The position numbers were made by a program, and so were the translations under genes. DNA of 64,000 bases, from contig JACKPV010000037.1 of assembly GCA_024233305.1 (NCBI GenBank), positions 1-64,000 on the forward strand, given 5' to 3'. The stretch's first letter is position 1; the number at the start of each line of letters is the position of its first letter. This stretch comes from Verrucomicrobiales bacterium. Its GTDB lineage: Bacteria > Verrucomicrobiota > Verrucomicrobiia > Limisphaerales > J093. Positions 9,301 through 17,800 of this stretch are shown here, in pieces. The notes under the pieces were generated by a model. The model did no database searches. It had not been told where the DNA came from and worked only from the letters and a program-made list of their open reading frames with translations.

Positions 9301-10226
9301 CGTGGCGCCCGAGCTCGGCGCACCCGCTGCGTTTCTACTACGGCGATCTGCTGGATTCGGGCGTGACCGACATCATCGAATCGGCCTACGTCCCGGAACT
9401 CGGCGCCGAGGCCCCGCAACGGAGCCTGAACGCGCTCGCTCAGGCCTTCCCGATGCTCCTCGAGCACTTTCCCACCCATCGCACGTTCGCCAACGTCACC
9501 CTGCCCGCCCTCCTCGCCACGCTCCCGAACCAGGCCGAATCCGTCGCTGCCACCTCGCTCGCTTCGATGCTCTTCCTGAATCGCGGCGACCACTTCGAGC
9601 CGCAACCGCTGCCCCGCGAGGCGCAGTTCGCCCCGAGTTTCTCCCTGAACGTGGCGGACTTCGACGCCGACGGCGCCGAGGACCTGCTCCTGAGTCAGAA
9701 CTTCTTCGCCCTGCGACCCGAAATCCCCCGGCTGGACGCCGGCCGCGGCCTGTTGTTGCGCGGCGATGGCCGGGGCGGTTTCACGCCGCTTCCCGCCGAC
9801 CGCTCCGGCATCAGCGTCGCCGGAGAACAGCGCGGGGCTGCGGTCGCCGACTTCGACGCGGACGGACGCGCGGATCTCGTGGTCACCCAAAACGGCGCGG
9901 CGACCTTCCTGTTCCAGAATCAATCCCCCCGGCGCGGCCTGCGGGTGCGGCTCCGCGGAACCCGTGGCAACCCGGACGCCGTGGGCGCGGCCGTGCAATT
10001 GGTGGTCGACGGGAAACCGGGGCCGGTCCGGGAAATCCACGCCGGATCGGGCTACTGGTCCCAGGACAGTGCGGTGCTCGTGCTGGCCGCAACGGGAACG
10101 GTCGACGCCGTCCGGGTGCGCTGGCCGGACGGCCGCCGGACGACTACCGCGGTGCCCGCCGACGCTGATGCCCTGACATTGAACCGCGACGGGAGCATTG
10201 TCGCGGCCAGGGCCAATATCCGCTGA
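6381..10226 (+). CDS. secreted FG-GAP/VCBS repeat protein with two ASPIC/UnbV domains (CRTAC1-like)
   Basis: A protein of about 1,281 residues. ATG 6381 gives a long signal peptide whose hydrophobic core is LVLVAALIGMATGSVGL before an Ala-Asp junction; ATG 6312 is an alternative start. The first half has about seven calcium-binding-type FG-GAP repeats (DFDGDGWCDLYFA, DVDGDGDPDLYVA, DLDNDGDLDLAING), then an ASPIC/UnbV domain (RLAVRLRGRGGNPRGIGGS). The second half repeats the plan: DLDGDGRDELFLG, DFDRDGDLDLFVG, DFDADGRADLVVTQN, then a second ASPIC domain (RVRLRGTRGNPDAVGAAVQL). Such beta-propeller proteins are secreted and thought to bind ligands or surfaces; no enzyme activity is evident. The TGA stop lies in the end of repeat copy C. 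Confidence 0.85.
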   Translation: MQPGNHSTGPTAAHPAGPARGLRPGPPAHPGGPGRGLVLVAALIGMATGSVGLRAADWRQGEGFRFRELTPGEHAGGTSPRRQVGFTAIPGTASGVDFQNPLAVRSMMANNNLMNGSGVAAGDFDGDGWCDLYFAAIEGTNALYRNLGNWRFEDRTSAAGVGLPGARSTGALFVDLEADGDLDLLVATLGHGVRVFENGGDGRFTDRTATSGLAADTGSMSLAMGDVDGDGDPDLYVANYGSLSILRSGGRAELRNVDGEWQVTGPHAKRLRFVDGRLEELGEPDALYRNDGRGRFEAVPWDSVSFLDEWGKPKPAPWDFGLTVQIRDLNGDRAPDIYVCNDFQTVDRFWLNDGAGQFRLLPRLAMRKQSFSSMGVDFADLDRDGDLDFFVTEMMARDPRRWMRQIVGMPPLIPEPGRIDNRPEVARNTLFLNEGRTTFAEIALYSGVPAADWAWQPEFLDVDLDGFEDALVVNGMAFDVQDRDVLDHVRSLGRQSPEQSRQNLALYPEFSTADVAWRNRGDLTFEDTSAAWGFDNERISQGLAQADLDNDGDLDLAINGIRDGALLLRNESAAPRLAVRLRGRGGNPRGIGGSILVAGGGMPRQMQEILCGGHYLSCSDTMRVFAAGSLTNRFTIEVRWRGGATSFVRNARPNCLYEIEEPASAPPVSEPPADPEPEPWFADRSAWLNHTHRETLFPDYARQPLLTRQFTQLGPGVAWFDLDGDGRDELFLGAARGDRPGVFRWNGIDRFEAIPLPEWGTPDDLTGIVGWVRADGQRSILAALSRCESDVALPAGIAQFSGMQPAGLGIAPLAGVPATRESIGPLAAADFDRDGDLDLFVGSRLRPGAYPEPAPSRLFRQQPGGLGLDAANTAALGDAALVSGAVWSDLDADGWTDLVLACDWGPVRIFRNVRGTLQAWDPPLKWTSVGGANEPSGMSTLGGVTGWWNGVTTGDFDGDGRPDIVAANWGLNTPWRPSSAHPLRFYYGDLLDSGVTDIIESAYVPELGAEAPQRSLNALAQAFPMLLEHFPTHRTFANVTLPALLATLPNQAESVAATSLASMLFLNRGDHFEPQPLPREAQFAPSFSLNVADFDADGAEDLLLSQNFFALRPEIPRLDAGRGLLLRGDGRGGFTPLPADRSGISVAGEQRGAAVADFDADGRADLVVTQNGAATFLFQNQSPRRGLRVRLRGTRGNPDAVGAAVQLVVDGKPGPVREIHAGSGYWSQDSAVLVLAATGTVDAVRVRWPDGRRTTTAVPADADALTLNRDGSIVAARANIR

Positions 10227-10424
10227 GCCGTATCGATTCAACAGGGGGTAGCCGCCGACGTGTAGTCGGCGCTGAAATGCAAGAGCTTGCGCGGGCTCGC
10301 CGATTCCGATCAGCAGTCACTTTTCGGTGAATCGTCGCCCTCGGTAACAGGCAGCCCTATCCCAGCTGAATCATGCGCCGACTGCACGTCGGCGGCTACG
10401 AGTTACTGAATCGATACGGCTGAG
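10223..10424. repeat. dispersed TIR element, copy C
   Basis: About 202 bp bounded on both sides by the same end type (CTGAGCCGTATCGATTCA on the left; the complement of CTCAGCCGTATCGATTCAGT on the right). Just inside lie inverted modules GTAGCCGCCGACGTGTAGTC and its complement-type partner GACTGCACGTCGGCGGCTAC. The core is homologous to the inner part of copy D. The left end provides the TGA stop of the FG-GAP gene. It accounts for most of the gene-free interval 10227-10562. Confidence 0.85.
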
Positions 10425-10562
10425 CCCGCCTTTTCCTTGCGGGCGCAAACGTCGGCAACCTAGGTTCTGCACCATCATGTTGGATGAACACTGGTCAGCC
10501 GGAACAGCCAACGAAGAGCCGGGGGCGCTTGCGAGGGGCGCCGGACGCACAAGACGCCGGCG

Positions 10563-12533
10563 ATGAAGCGATCCCTTCCGGCGAACCACGACGCTTCCGG
10601 GTCGGCGGGGCCCCCGGTCCGGCCGCCGTCGCCGCGCCGCCGCCTGGCGTTCCGCTTGTTGGCGGCGGTTGCGGTTCCGCAGTTGTTGCTGGCCGCGGTT
10701 GAGTTCCTGCTGCGCCTCGCGGGCGTCGGCCATTCCGCGGGTTTTCTCATCCCGCATCCGGCCACCAGCTCCGGTGTGCTGGTGGAGAACCAGCGGTTTC
10801 CCTGGAGTTTCTTCCCCCGCACCCTGGCCCGGCATCCGCAGCCGCTCGTGGTCAAACCCGCCAAGCCGCCGGGCGTCTGTCGCCTCGTGATCCTCGGCGA
10901 ATCGGCGGCGGAAGGCGATCCGGCTCCCGCCTTCGGTTTCGGTCGGATCCTGCAAGTGCTGCTCGAAGCGCGCCATCCGGGAACGCGGTTCGAGGTCGTC
11001 AACACGGCGTTCACCGCCATCAACTCGCACGCCATTCTTCCCATCGCCCGGGACTGCCGCCAGCTCGACGCCGATTTCTGGCTGGTCTACATGGGCAACA
11101 ACGAGGTCATCGGCCCGTTCGGCGCCGGAACCGTCTTCGGTCAACAGGCCGCGCCGTTGCCCCTCGTGCGGGCGGGTCTCGCGCTCAAGAGCACCCGGCT
11201 CGGGCAGACCTTCGATGGCCTCCGGGAACGCCTCGCGCCCAACCCCGAGGCCCGGTCGGGCTGGGGCGGGATGACGATGTTCCAACGGCAACAGGTGCGG
11301 CACGACGATCCCCGGCTGCCGGGGTTGCGCGCCAATTTCGGGCGCAACCTGGCGGATATCGTCGCGGCGGGACGCGAAAGCGGGGCCCGGGTGTTCGTCG
11401 CCACGGTGGCCTCCCGCCTTCGGGACTGGCCGCCCTTCGCCTCCGTGCACCGGCCCGATCTGACCCGGGAGGAACGCGCGGTCTGGGAGGGGCACTATCG
11501 CGACGGCAAGGCCGCCGCCGCCAACGATCCGACGGGAGCCATCGAGGCTTTCGCCCGGGCGGCGGCGTTGGATGGGGACTTCGCGGAACTCCATTACCAT
11601 TGGGGACAATGCGCCCTGGCGCTCGGACAGGACGACGTGGCGCGGGAACATCTGGTCCTGGCCCGCGACCTCGACGCGTTGCGTTTCCGTACCGACACGG
11701 TTCTGAACGAAGCGATTCGCGAGTGGGCGGCGGGGCAGAAGGATGATGCCATCCGGTTGGTGGATGCCGAACGGGCCTTTGCCGAGGCCAGCCCGCACGG
11801 ATTGCCCGGTGATGAGTGGTTTCATGAACATGTGCACTTCACCTTCCCGGGCAATTACCACCTGGCCCGGTTGTTTGCCGCGGAGCTCGAGAGCCGGCTG
11901 CCAGCATTCGTGGCCGCCTCCGATCCGGGGAACCCCGACTGGTTGACGGAAGCGGAATGCGCCGCCCGGCTGGCCTACGGGGAGGGACAGCGATTCGAGA
12001 TCCTGAGGCTGCTGGAGGCGCGGTTCCAGGAGGGCATCTACCGGCAGCAGGAGGGGCATGCCAAACGAACGGCCGGGTTGGTGGCGGCACTGCTCGAACT
12101 TCGCGGGCAGGCCAAACCGGCGGGCCGCCGCCAGAGCCTCGCGCTTTGCCGGCAGGCCCTGGAACGGGCGCCGGACGACTGGGTGCTGCACGAGCTGTGC
12201 GCGCGGGTGCTGGGCGGTCTCGAAGCGTATCCTGAAGCCGTGCTGGAGTGGGAGGAGGTCCGCCGCCGCATCCCGCATGCCGCCCGGCCCGGAACGGAAA
12301 TGGGCCGGTTGCTGCAATTACAGGGGCGGACGGAGGAGGCACTGGCGTCGTTCAATCGAGCCCTCGAGGTCAACCCCGATTTCGCCGAAGCCTGGGTCGG
12401 ACGCGGAATTCTGGAGGCGGATCAGGGGCGCACGGAGGCGGCGGTTCGGGACCTGACCAAGGCGTTGCGAATCGATCCCACCCGCACCGAAGCGCAACGG
12501 CGCCTCGAGGAATTGGGCTTCCGCCGGCCTTGA
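10563..12533 (+). CDS. membrane SGNH/GDSL-hydrolase-like protein with C-terminal TPR repeats
   Basis: A 656-residue protein. After a basic, Pro-rich start there is one membrane segment (about residues 28-48, FRLLAAVAVPQLLLAAVEFL). The SGNH-like domain follows: block I is ILGESAAEGDPAPAFGFG (near 112-129) and block III is VYMGNNEVIGPFG. A late FHEHVHFTFPGNYHLAR segment could hold the catalytic His. TPR-type repeats fill the middle and C-terminus (DFAELHYHWGQCALALG; NPDFAEAWVGRGILEADQG). A hydrolase active on an esterified cell-envelope substrate is plausible, but block I has Glu-Ser rather than the usual Asp-Ser. TPRs suggest protein partners. The gene stands alone between repeat copies C and B. 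Confidence 0.7.
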   Translation: MKRSLPANHDASGSAGPPVRPPSPRRRLAFRLLAAVAVPQLLLAAVEFLLRLAGVGHSAGFLIPHPATSSGVLVENQRFPWSFFPRTLARHPQPLVVKPAKPPGVCRLVILGESAAEGDPAPAFGFGRILQVLLEARHPGTRFEVVNTAFTAINSHAILPIARDCRQLDADFWLVYMGNNEVIGPFGAGTVFGQQAAPLPLVRAGLALKSTRLGQTFDGLRERLAPNPEARSGWGGMTMFQRQQVRHDDPRLPGLRANFGRNLADIVAAGRESGARVFVATVASRLRDWPPFASVHRPDLTREERAVWEGHYRDGKAAAANDPTGAIEAFARAAALDGDFAELHYHWGQCALALGQDDVAREHLVLARDLDALRFRTDTVLNEAIREWAAGQKDDAIRLVDAERAFAEASPHGLPGDEWFHEHVHFTFPGNYHLARLFAAELESRLPAFVAASDPGNPDWLTEAECAARLAYGEGQRFEILRLLEARFQEGIYRQQEGHAKRTAGLVAALLELRGQAKPAGRRQSLALCRQALERAPDDWVLHELCARVLGGLEAYPEAVLEWEEVRRRIPHAARPGTEMGRLLQLQGRTEEALASFNRALEVNPDFAEAWVGRGILEADQGRTEAAVRDLTKALRIDPTRTEAQRRLEELGFRRP

Positions 12534-12566
12534 TGCCCCGGTCGGTCGCGCGCCGCTCACTGCCGG

Positions 12567-12760
12567 CTCAGCCGTATCGATTCAGTCGATGGACCGCGGA
12601 TGGGCACGGATGCGGCGCGGCGCTGCCGCTTTGGCGGGGAGGGCGAGAAGCCTCACTAAATGGTGAGCCCGAACCCAGGGCGCGCGATTCTGGTTTCCCT
12701 CAATATCAGTGCCCATCAGCGCCCATCGGTGGTGAATCCAACTGCATGGTCACGGCTCAG
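12567..12760. repeat. dispersed TIR element, copy B
   Basis: About 194 bp, an inverted near-copy of element A at 4158-4360. The left end CTCAGCCGTATCGATTCAGT is identical to the complement of A's right end over 20 bases. The right end is the complement of CTGAGCCGTGACCATGCAGT. The interior keeps the GATGGGCACGGATG words and the GGCGCGGCGCTGCCG core. The right end contains the TGA stop of the minus-strand TPR gene (12757-12759). It occupies the whole gap between two convergent genes. Confidence 0.85.
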
Positions 12761-13632
12761 GGCGGGTCCTCGCCGGCGGCGTCTGAACTCGGATCGCTCG
12801 CGGGCCGGTTGGTTCCCGACAACCTCATCTCGACATCCGCCAAGCCCTGCAGCGCGGGATCGAAGTCCGGCTTGGCCCGGAGCACCTCCCGGTAGTGCGC
12901 CGCGGCATTCGTGAACGCCCCCGTTTCCCGCAGCAGGTTGGCCAGGTTGAAGCGCGCTTCCCAAAACTGCGGATCCAGCTCGACCGCCTTGAGAAAGTTG
13001 GTGCGCGCGCCTTCGATGTCCCCGCTCATGCGCCGGACGTTGCCCAGGTTGCTGTAGGCGGAGGCATAGTCCGGCAGCGCCGCGACCGCCGCCTGGAAAT
13101 GCGCCGTCGCCCCTGCCTGATCCCCCCGGCGCAGGAGCAGGTTGCCCAGGTTGTTGTGGACTTCGGCATAATCGGGGAAGATCTCGAGCGCGCGTTCGTA
13201 TGCCTTGATCGCTTCCTCGATGCGTCCCAGGCGCGCCAAGGCGATGCCCCGGTTGTAATGCACATCCTCGTCTTCCGGCGCCAACGATCCCGCCTGCTCA
13301 TACCGGGCGAACGCCTCGCCGGTCCGGCCCTCGCGCAACAACTGGTTGCCCTCGCTCAAGAGGGTCGCCGTCTCGGCTGTCGGACCGGGAATCCCGACCG
13401 CCGCCGTTGCCGCCGGTGGGGTGGTGGCCGTTGCCTCTCCGGATGCCGGCGACGGCGGCGGCGAGTCCCGCTCACCGGGACGCGGCCAGGCGAGAAGCAA
13501 CAGCAGCACGAAGACCGCGACCAGGCCCAGCACCAGGTGTTTCCGCCGGCCGGTGGCGCGCGCCGAGACCCGGGGTGGCCCTCCCGAGCGCCCTTTGCGA
13601 TTGGTCTTCCCGCGATGTGTCACAGCGCTCAC
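12757..13632 (-). CDS. membrane-anchored TPR protein
   Basis: A 291-residue protein with a basic cytoplasmic tail, one membrane segment (HLVLGLVAVFVLLLLLAW, about residues 31-48), a Pro/Ala-rich linker, and then at least four TPR units. Examples are YNRGIALARLGRIEEAIKAY, HNNLGNLLLRRGDQAGATAH and YSNLGNVRRMSGDIEGARTN. TPR domains mediate protein-protein contacts; no catalytic residues are seen. GTG 13632 is chosen because AGGAAGG lies six bases upstream; an upstream GTG at 13722 would add 30 unconserved-looking residues. The stop codon falls inside repeat copy B. Confidence 0.75.
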   Translation of the reverse strand: MSAVTHRGKTNRKGRSGGPPRVSARATGRRKHLVLGLVAVFVLLLLLAWPRPGERDSPPPSPASGEATATTPPAATAAVGIPGPTAETATLLSEGNQLLREGRTGEAFARYEQAGSLAPEDEDVHYNRGIALARLGRIEEAIKAYERALEIFPDYAEVHNNLGNLLLRRGDQAGATAHFQAAVAALPDYASAYSNLGNVRRMSGDIEGARTNFLKAVELDPQFWEARFNLANLLRETGAFTNAAAHYREVLRAKPDFDPALQGLADVEMRLSGTNRPASDPSSDAAGEDPP

Positions 13633-13638
13633 GATACG

Positions 13639-13645
13639 CCTTCCT
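13639..13645 (-). promoter_or_regulatory. ribosome binding site deciding the TPR gene start
   Basis: The minus strand reads AGGAAGG followed by CGTATC and then GTG at 13632. This is the clearest Shine-Dalgarno match near any candidate start of the TPR gene, and it favours the GTG at 13632 over the upstream GTG at 13722. Confidence 0.6.
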
Positions 13646-13913
13646 GCTCCCGACGAAAGCGGGTTTTGGTCGTTCGCCCCGCCCACCGACGGCTTCGTGG
13701 GTTGTGGATGGCGGTCCGACACGATTCAGCAACTCCGCTCCGTGCGGACGACGGCCCGCCCGGATCATTGTCGCCGGGGGGCTTCCCCGGGTTCGGTCGG
13801 GGGTCGACCGTTCGATCCCCGGCTTCCAGGGAAGAAAACTGCGCGGCGACAAACACACGGAAAAACCTTGCCAATCCCTTCGCGCTGGCTTTCTCTACTC
13901 GCTCGTCGGCGCT

Positions 13914-13989
<76 letters not shown>

Positions 13990-14047
13990 CCCTCCCCAAA
14001 CGCATCGCTTGCGGCGATGTGCCAACCCTGGCATCCGTTCCCCGCGT

Positions 14048-14770
14048 TTACTTCAAGCCGGCGTAGATCCGATGGACGTCGTCGTGGTCGTCCAGGTCGT
14101 TGAGAAACGCCGCGACTTCGGTCCGCTGATCGTCCGCCAGTTCGACCGGGTTCTTGATCAGGTAGGCGAGTTCCGAGGTCACCATGGTCCAGCCGCTCTG
14201 GGTCAGCGCCTTCGCCACGGCATCCAGTTCGGTGCGCTCGGTGTAGAATCGCGCCCCCGTCCTTTCCTCGGGCACTTCCTCATCCGCCCAGGCCTCGACG
14301 TTTTGCGCCCCGGCCTCGATGGCGGCGGATTCGAGGTCGATGCCGCCGTCGGCATGGTGGGCCTCGATCATGCCCAGATGGTCGAACATCCAGGCGACAC
14401 TGCCCGGAGATCCAATCGAGCCGGCCCGGAAAAGGCGGCGCATCTCGGGGCCGGTCCGGTTGCGGCTGTCGGTGAGGCACTCGACGATGACCGGCACCTG
14501 ATGCGGCGCGAAGCCCTCGTAGGTGACGAGTTCGATGACGGTGGCGTCGTCCGACTGGCCGGAGCCCTTTTTCACCGCGCGTTCGATGGTGTCGCGGGTG
14601 ACGGAGTTCTTGCGCGCCTTCTCGAGGGCGGCGAAGAGGCGCGGGTTGAGTTCGGGGTCGGCGCCGCCGAGCTTGGCGGCGACCATGATTTCGCGGACCA
14701 GCTTGCCGACCAGCTGGCCTTTCTTCAGCGCGGCGGCTTCCCGGTGCGTCTGTTTCCATTGGGCGCCCAT
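14048..14770 (-). CDS. YebC/PmpR-family protein, YeeN-like
   Basis: A 240-residue member of the YebC/TACO1 family, whose members act as DNA-binding regulators or as translation factors that relieve ribosome stalling. The N-terminus (MGAQWKQTHREAAALKKGQL) is of the YeeN type rather than the AGHSKWANIKHRK of classical YebC. Family features include AAKLGGADPELNPRL, a long KNSVTRDTIERAVKKG helix, ELVTYEGFAP, and the acidic C-terminal NDLDDHDDVHRIYAGL. Length is normal. The gene converges on the tRNA-Phe gene and is separated from the next upstream gene by about 60 bases. Confidence 0.9.
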   Translation of the reverse strand: MGAQWKQTHREAAALKKGQLVGKLVREIMVAAKLGGADPELNPRLFAALEKARKNSVTRDTIERAVKKGSGQSDDATVIELVTYEGFAPHQVPVIVECLTDSRNRTGPEMRRLFRAGSIGSPGSVAWMFDHLGMIEAHHADGGIDLESAAIEAGAQNVEAWADEEVPEERTGARFYTERTELDAVAKALTQSGWTMVTSELAYLIKNPVELADDQRTEVAAFLNDLDDHDDVHRIYAGLK

Positions 14771-14829
14771 ACGCGCAGCCTTCTAGCGCCCGGCCCGCCG
14801 CTCCGCAAGCCGGAAGGGAGCCGCCCGGT

Positions 14830-17800
14830 TCACGGCGTGGTCCGCACCGGCCGGGCGAGTTGCAGGACGGGCTCGATGCTGCGGATGTGAATGTCGCGTT
14901 GCGGGAAGGCGATCTCGATGCCGGCTTCGGCCAGGCCGAGATAGATCGCGCGGTTCAGGTCGTGGATGACGTTGAGGCGGTTGTCGAGGTCGGGCAGGTA
15001 ACCCCGCAGGGTGAAGTTCAGGGTGCTGTCGCCGAAGCCCGTGAAGTGGGCCATCGGGGCGGGGTCGCTCAGCAGCAACGGGTGCTGGCCGGCAACGCGG
15101 AGGAGCACTTCGCGGGTGTGGTCGACGTTGGAGCCGTAGGCCACGCCGACCTCGATGGTGACGCGGTTCACCGGATTGGACAGGGTCCAGTTGAGGATGC
15201 GGCCGGTGATGAGTTCCTTGTTCGGGACGATGAACTCCTGGCGTTCCCAGTTGGTGATGGTGGTGGCGCGGATCTGAATGCGGGAGACGACGCCCGAGAC
15301 GTCGCCGACGGTGACGATGTCGCCGACGCGCACGGGGCGTTCGATGAAGAGGAGGATGCCGCAGACGAAATTGGCCACGACCTCCTGGAGGCCGAAGCCG
15401 AGGCCGACGCTGAGGGCGGCGGCGATCCAGCCCAGCTGGCTCCAGCGGAGTCCGAGCGCGCCGAGGGTCAGGGCGATGCCGATGAAGGCCACCAGGTACT
15501 GGCTGATGGCGGTGATGGCGTAGCGGCTTCCGGGTTGCAGCGAGAGGTTTTGCAGCACGGAGATTTCGAGCAGGCCGGGGAGGTTGCGGGCGGCGACGGC
15601 GGTGAGCAGGGCGATGACGAGGGCTCCGAGCAGATCGGCGAGGGTGACGGGGAGCAGGCGCGGGACGCCTTCCATTTCGACGGTCACGCTCCAGAGGCGG
15701 AAGTTGTGGAGGTAATTCAAGGCGGGCAGTTCGCTTTCCCAGATGAGCCAGAGCCCGGCGCCGACCGCGAGGCCGAGGCTGACCCGGAGCAGCTGGCGGG
15801 TCTGGGCCTTGATGACGCCCAGGCTGACTTCGGGTTCCTCGACCTGCGGCATGGCCTCGCCGGCGACGGGCTCATCGCCGGCCTTTTGCGCCGCCTGCGC
15901 CCGCTTTTCGAGGGCCTGTTCGAGGGCCAGCCGTCGTTCCCGAACGAACAGCCAGCGCAGGACCAGATGGTAGACGAGGCCGAGGCCGAGGAGCATGGCC
16001 ATGCTCCAGGCGACCCGGAAGTTCAGCTGCATGGCCGTGTAGAAATAGCCGAGCGCGGCGAGCCCGATCAGCCCGAGGGGCGCTCCCTGGAGGGTGGCGA
16101 ACCAGAGCCACTTCAGGCGCGCCAGCGCCCCGCCGGGGCGTTGCAGAATGGCCTCCGCCAGCACGCCGTGGCGCGGATGCAGCATCCGGTGATTGAAGAT
16201 CAGGAAAGCCACCATGCCGGCGATGAACACCAGACGTCCGGCGCCGTCGTGGATTTCATCGCGGGACTGGGTGTAGGTCGCCGTGGTGAGGAAAGTCGCG
16301 GTGAGCATTACCGGGGCGAACCACAACAGATTCCGGCGTACCAACCGGAGATGCTCCTCCCGCCAGCGGAAATGAACCTCGCCAAGCCCGCGCGGACGGC
16401 AGGCCTCGTAAAGCCCCAGGAAGAGGAACGAACCGCCGCTGATGCGCAGACAGGCCAGTCCGATGGCGTAAATGAACTCGGACCCTCCCGGGTTCGGGTC
16501 GCTGAGGAAGGCCCAACCCACCACCGCGCTTGCCCAGGCCAGCGGAAGCGCCAGGAGGACCGTGGCGAGCAGGGCTTTGAGGGTCAGGAGAAAGCTGTCC
16601 GTGGAAGCCCGCCGGGTGGGCAGTGCCAGGCTTTCCAGGTAGTTCGCCAGCCGCTTGCGGGAGAGCAGAAACAGGAGCAGCACGAGGGTGGGCATCCCTG
16701 CGGGCAGGGGCGCCCGGCCCGGCCAGCGGCCGAGCGCTCCGCCCAGGGCGGCCCAGTGGCGAGGGGCCAGCCACCATTCCAGCGCCGCCGGCAGGGCCGC
16801 CAGGGCGCGCGGGCCGAGGGGCGCCGAGCTGGGGGTCCACATCAGGTGCTGATCCAGGAAATCGGTGTAGGCCTCCAACTGGTGCAGGTAGACGGATCGT
16901 CCGCCCGCGAGGATGCGCAGGTTCTCCAACAGCAGGCCGTAGCTTTCCTGGAGCCCGGCGAGGTATTCCTGCCGCTTCAACAGGAACTCCGTCGCCTGCG
17001 CCACCAACGCGGTGCGTTCCGCTTCGTCGACGGGAGCATCCGCTCGCGCGGCGACCAGTTCGCGGGCGCGCTCGGGGATGATCACGAGCTGGCGGAGTTC
17101 CTCGTCCACCCGCAGCTGCGCCGGGGCGTTCGTCGAGATGTTCTCCGACAGATCCTCGATCCGCTTTTGCACGGTGCGCGGGGACTCGAGCTGGCGGCGC
17201 TGGAGCAACAGGATTTCGGCGAGGGCCTTGTTGAGGCCGGCGGCCGCCAGCTGCTTGCGGGCGTCGCTCTCATAAAGGTCCAGCTTGCGCTGGGTTTCCT
17301 CGGCGGCCTTGAGCTGGTCCGAGACCAGGCGGTTGAGCTCGATGACCTGCGCCCGTTGGGCCGCGAAATCGGTGTTCTGCTGGGCGAGATCGCGAATGAG
17401 CGGATGGGCTTCGTCGGCCGAGGCCTCCTGCTCGGCTTGTTGAGCCCGGCTGCGCTCGTCTTCCGCCGCGGCGGTCCGGCGGGTCTGAACGTGCGCTTCG
17501 ATGGCGGCTGCCCGCGCCGTCGCCAGGGCGCTCTCCCGCGTGTGCAGATTCTGGCGCGCGGTGAGGACGGCCACCTGGCCGGGTTGCGCGAGCAAGTCCT
17601 GGTCGATCAATTCCAGCCGGGCGTTGGCCGCGATGCGCCGGGCTTCGAGGAGGGTGCGGCGGGCCTGCACGGCCGGGGGCGACAACTCCGCGGGCGGAGG
17701 AGCGTTCAGCTGGGTTTCGGCGTCACGCAGCTCGGCCTGGGCCGCCGCCTTTTCGGTGACCGCCGTTTCCGGGCGCTTGCGCCGCTGGTCGAGGGCCTGC

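Noticed and set aside
7866..10241. Long open frame of 791 codons antisense to the FG-GAP gene
   Set aside because: It arises from the repeated Asp-Gly codons on the other strand; the forward product has recognisable FG-GAP and ASPIC domains.
13999..14021. Hairpin after tRNA-Phe as a terminator
   Set aside because: The stem is only moderately stable and there is no T-tract behind it.
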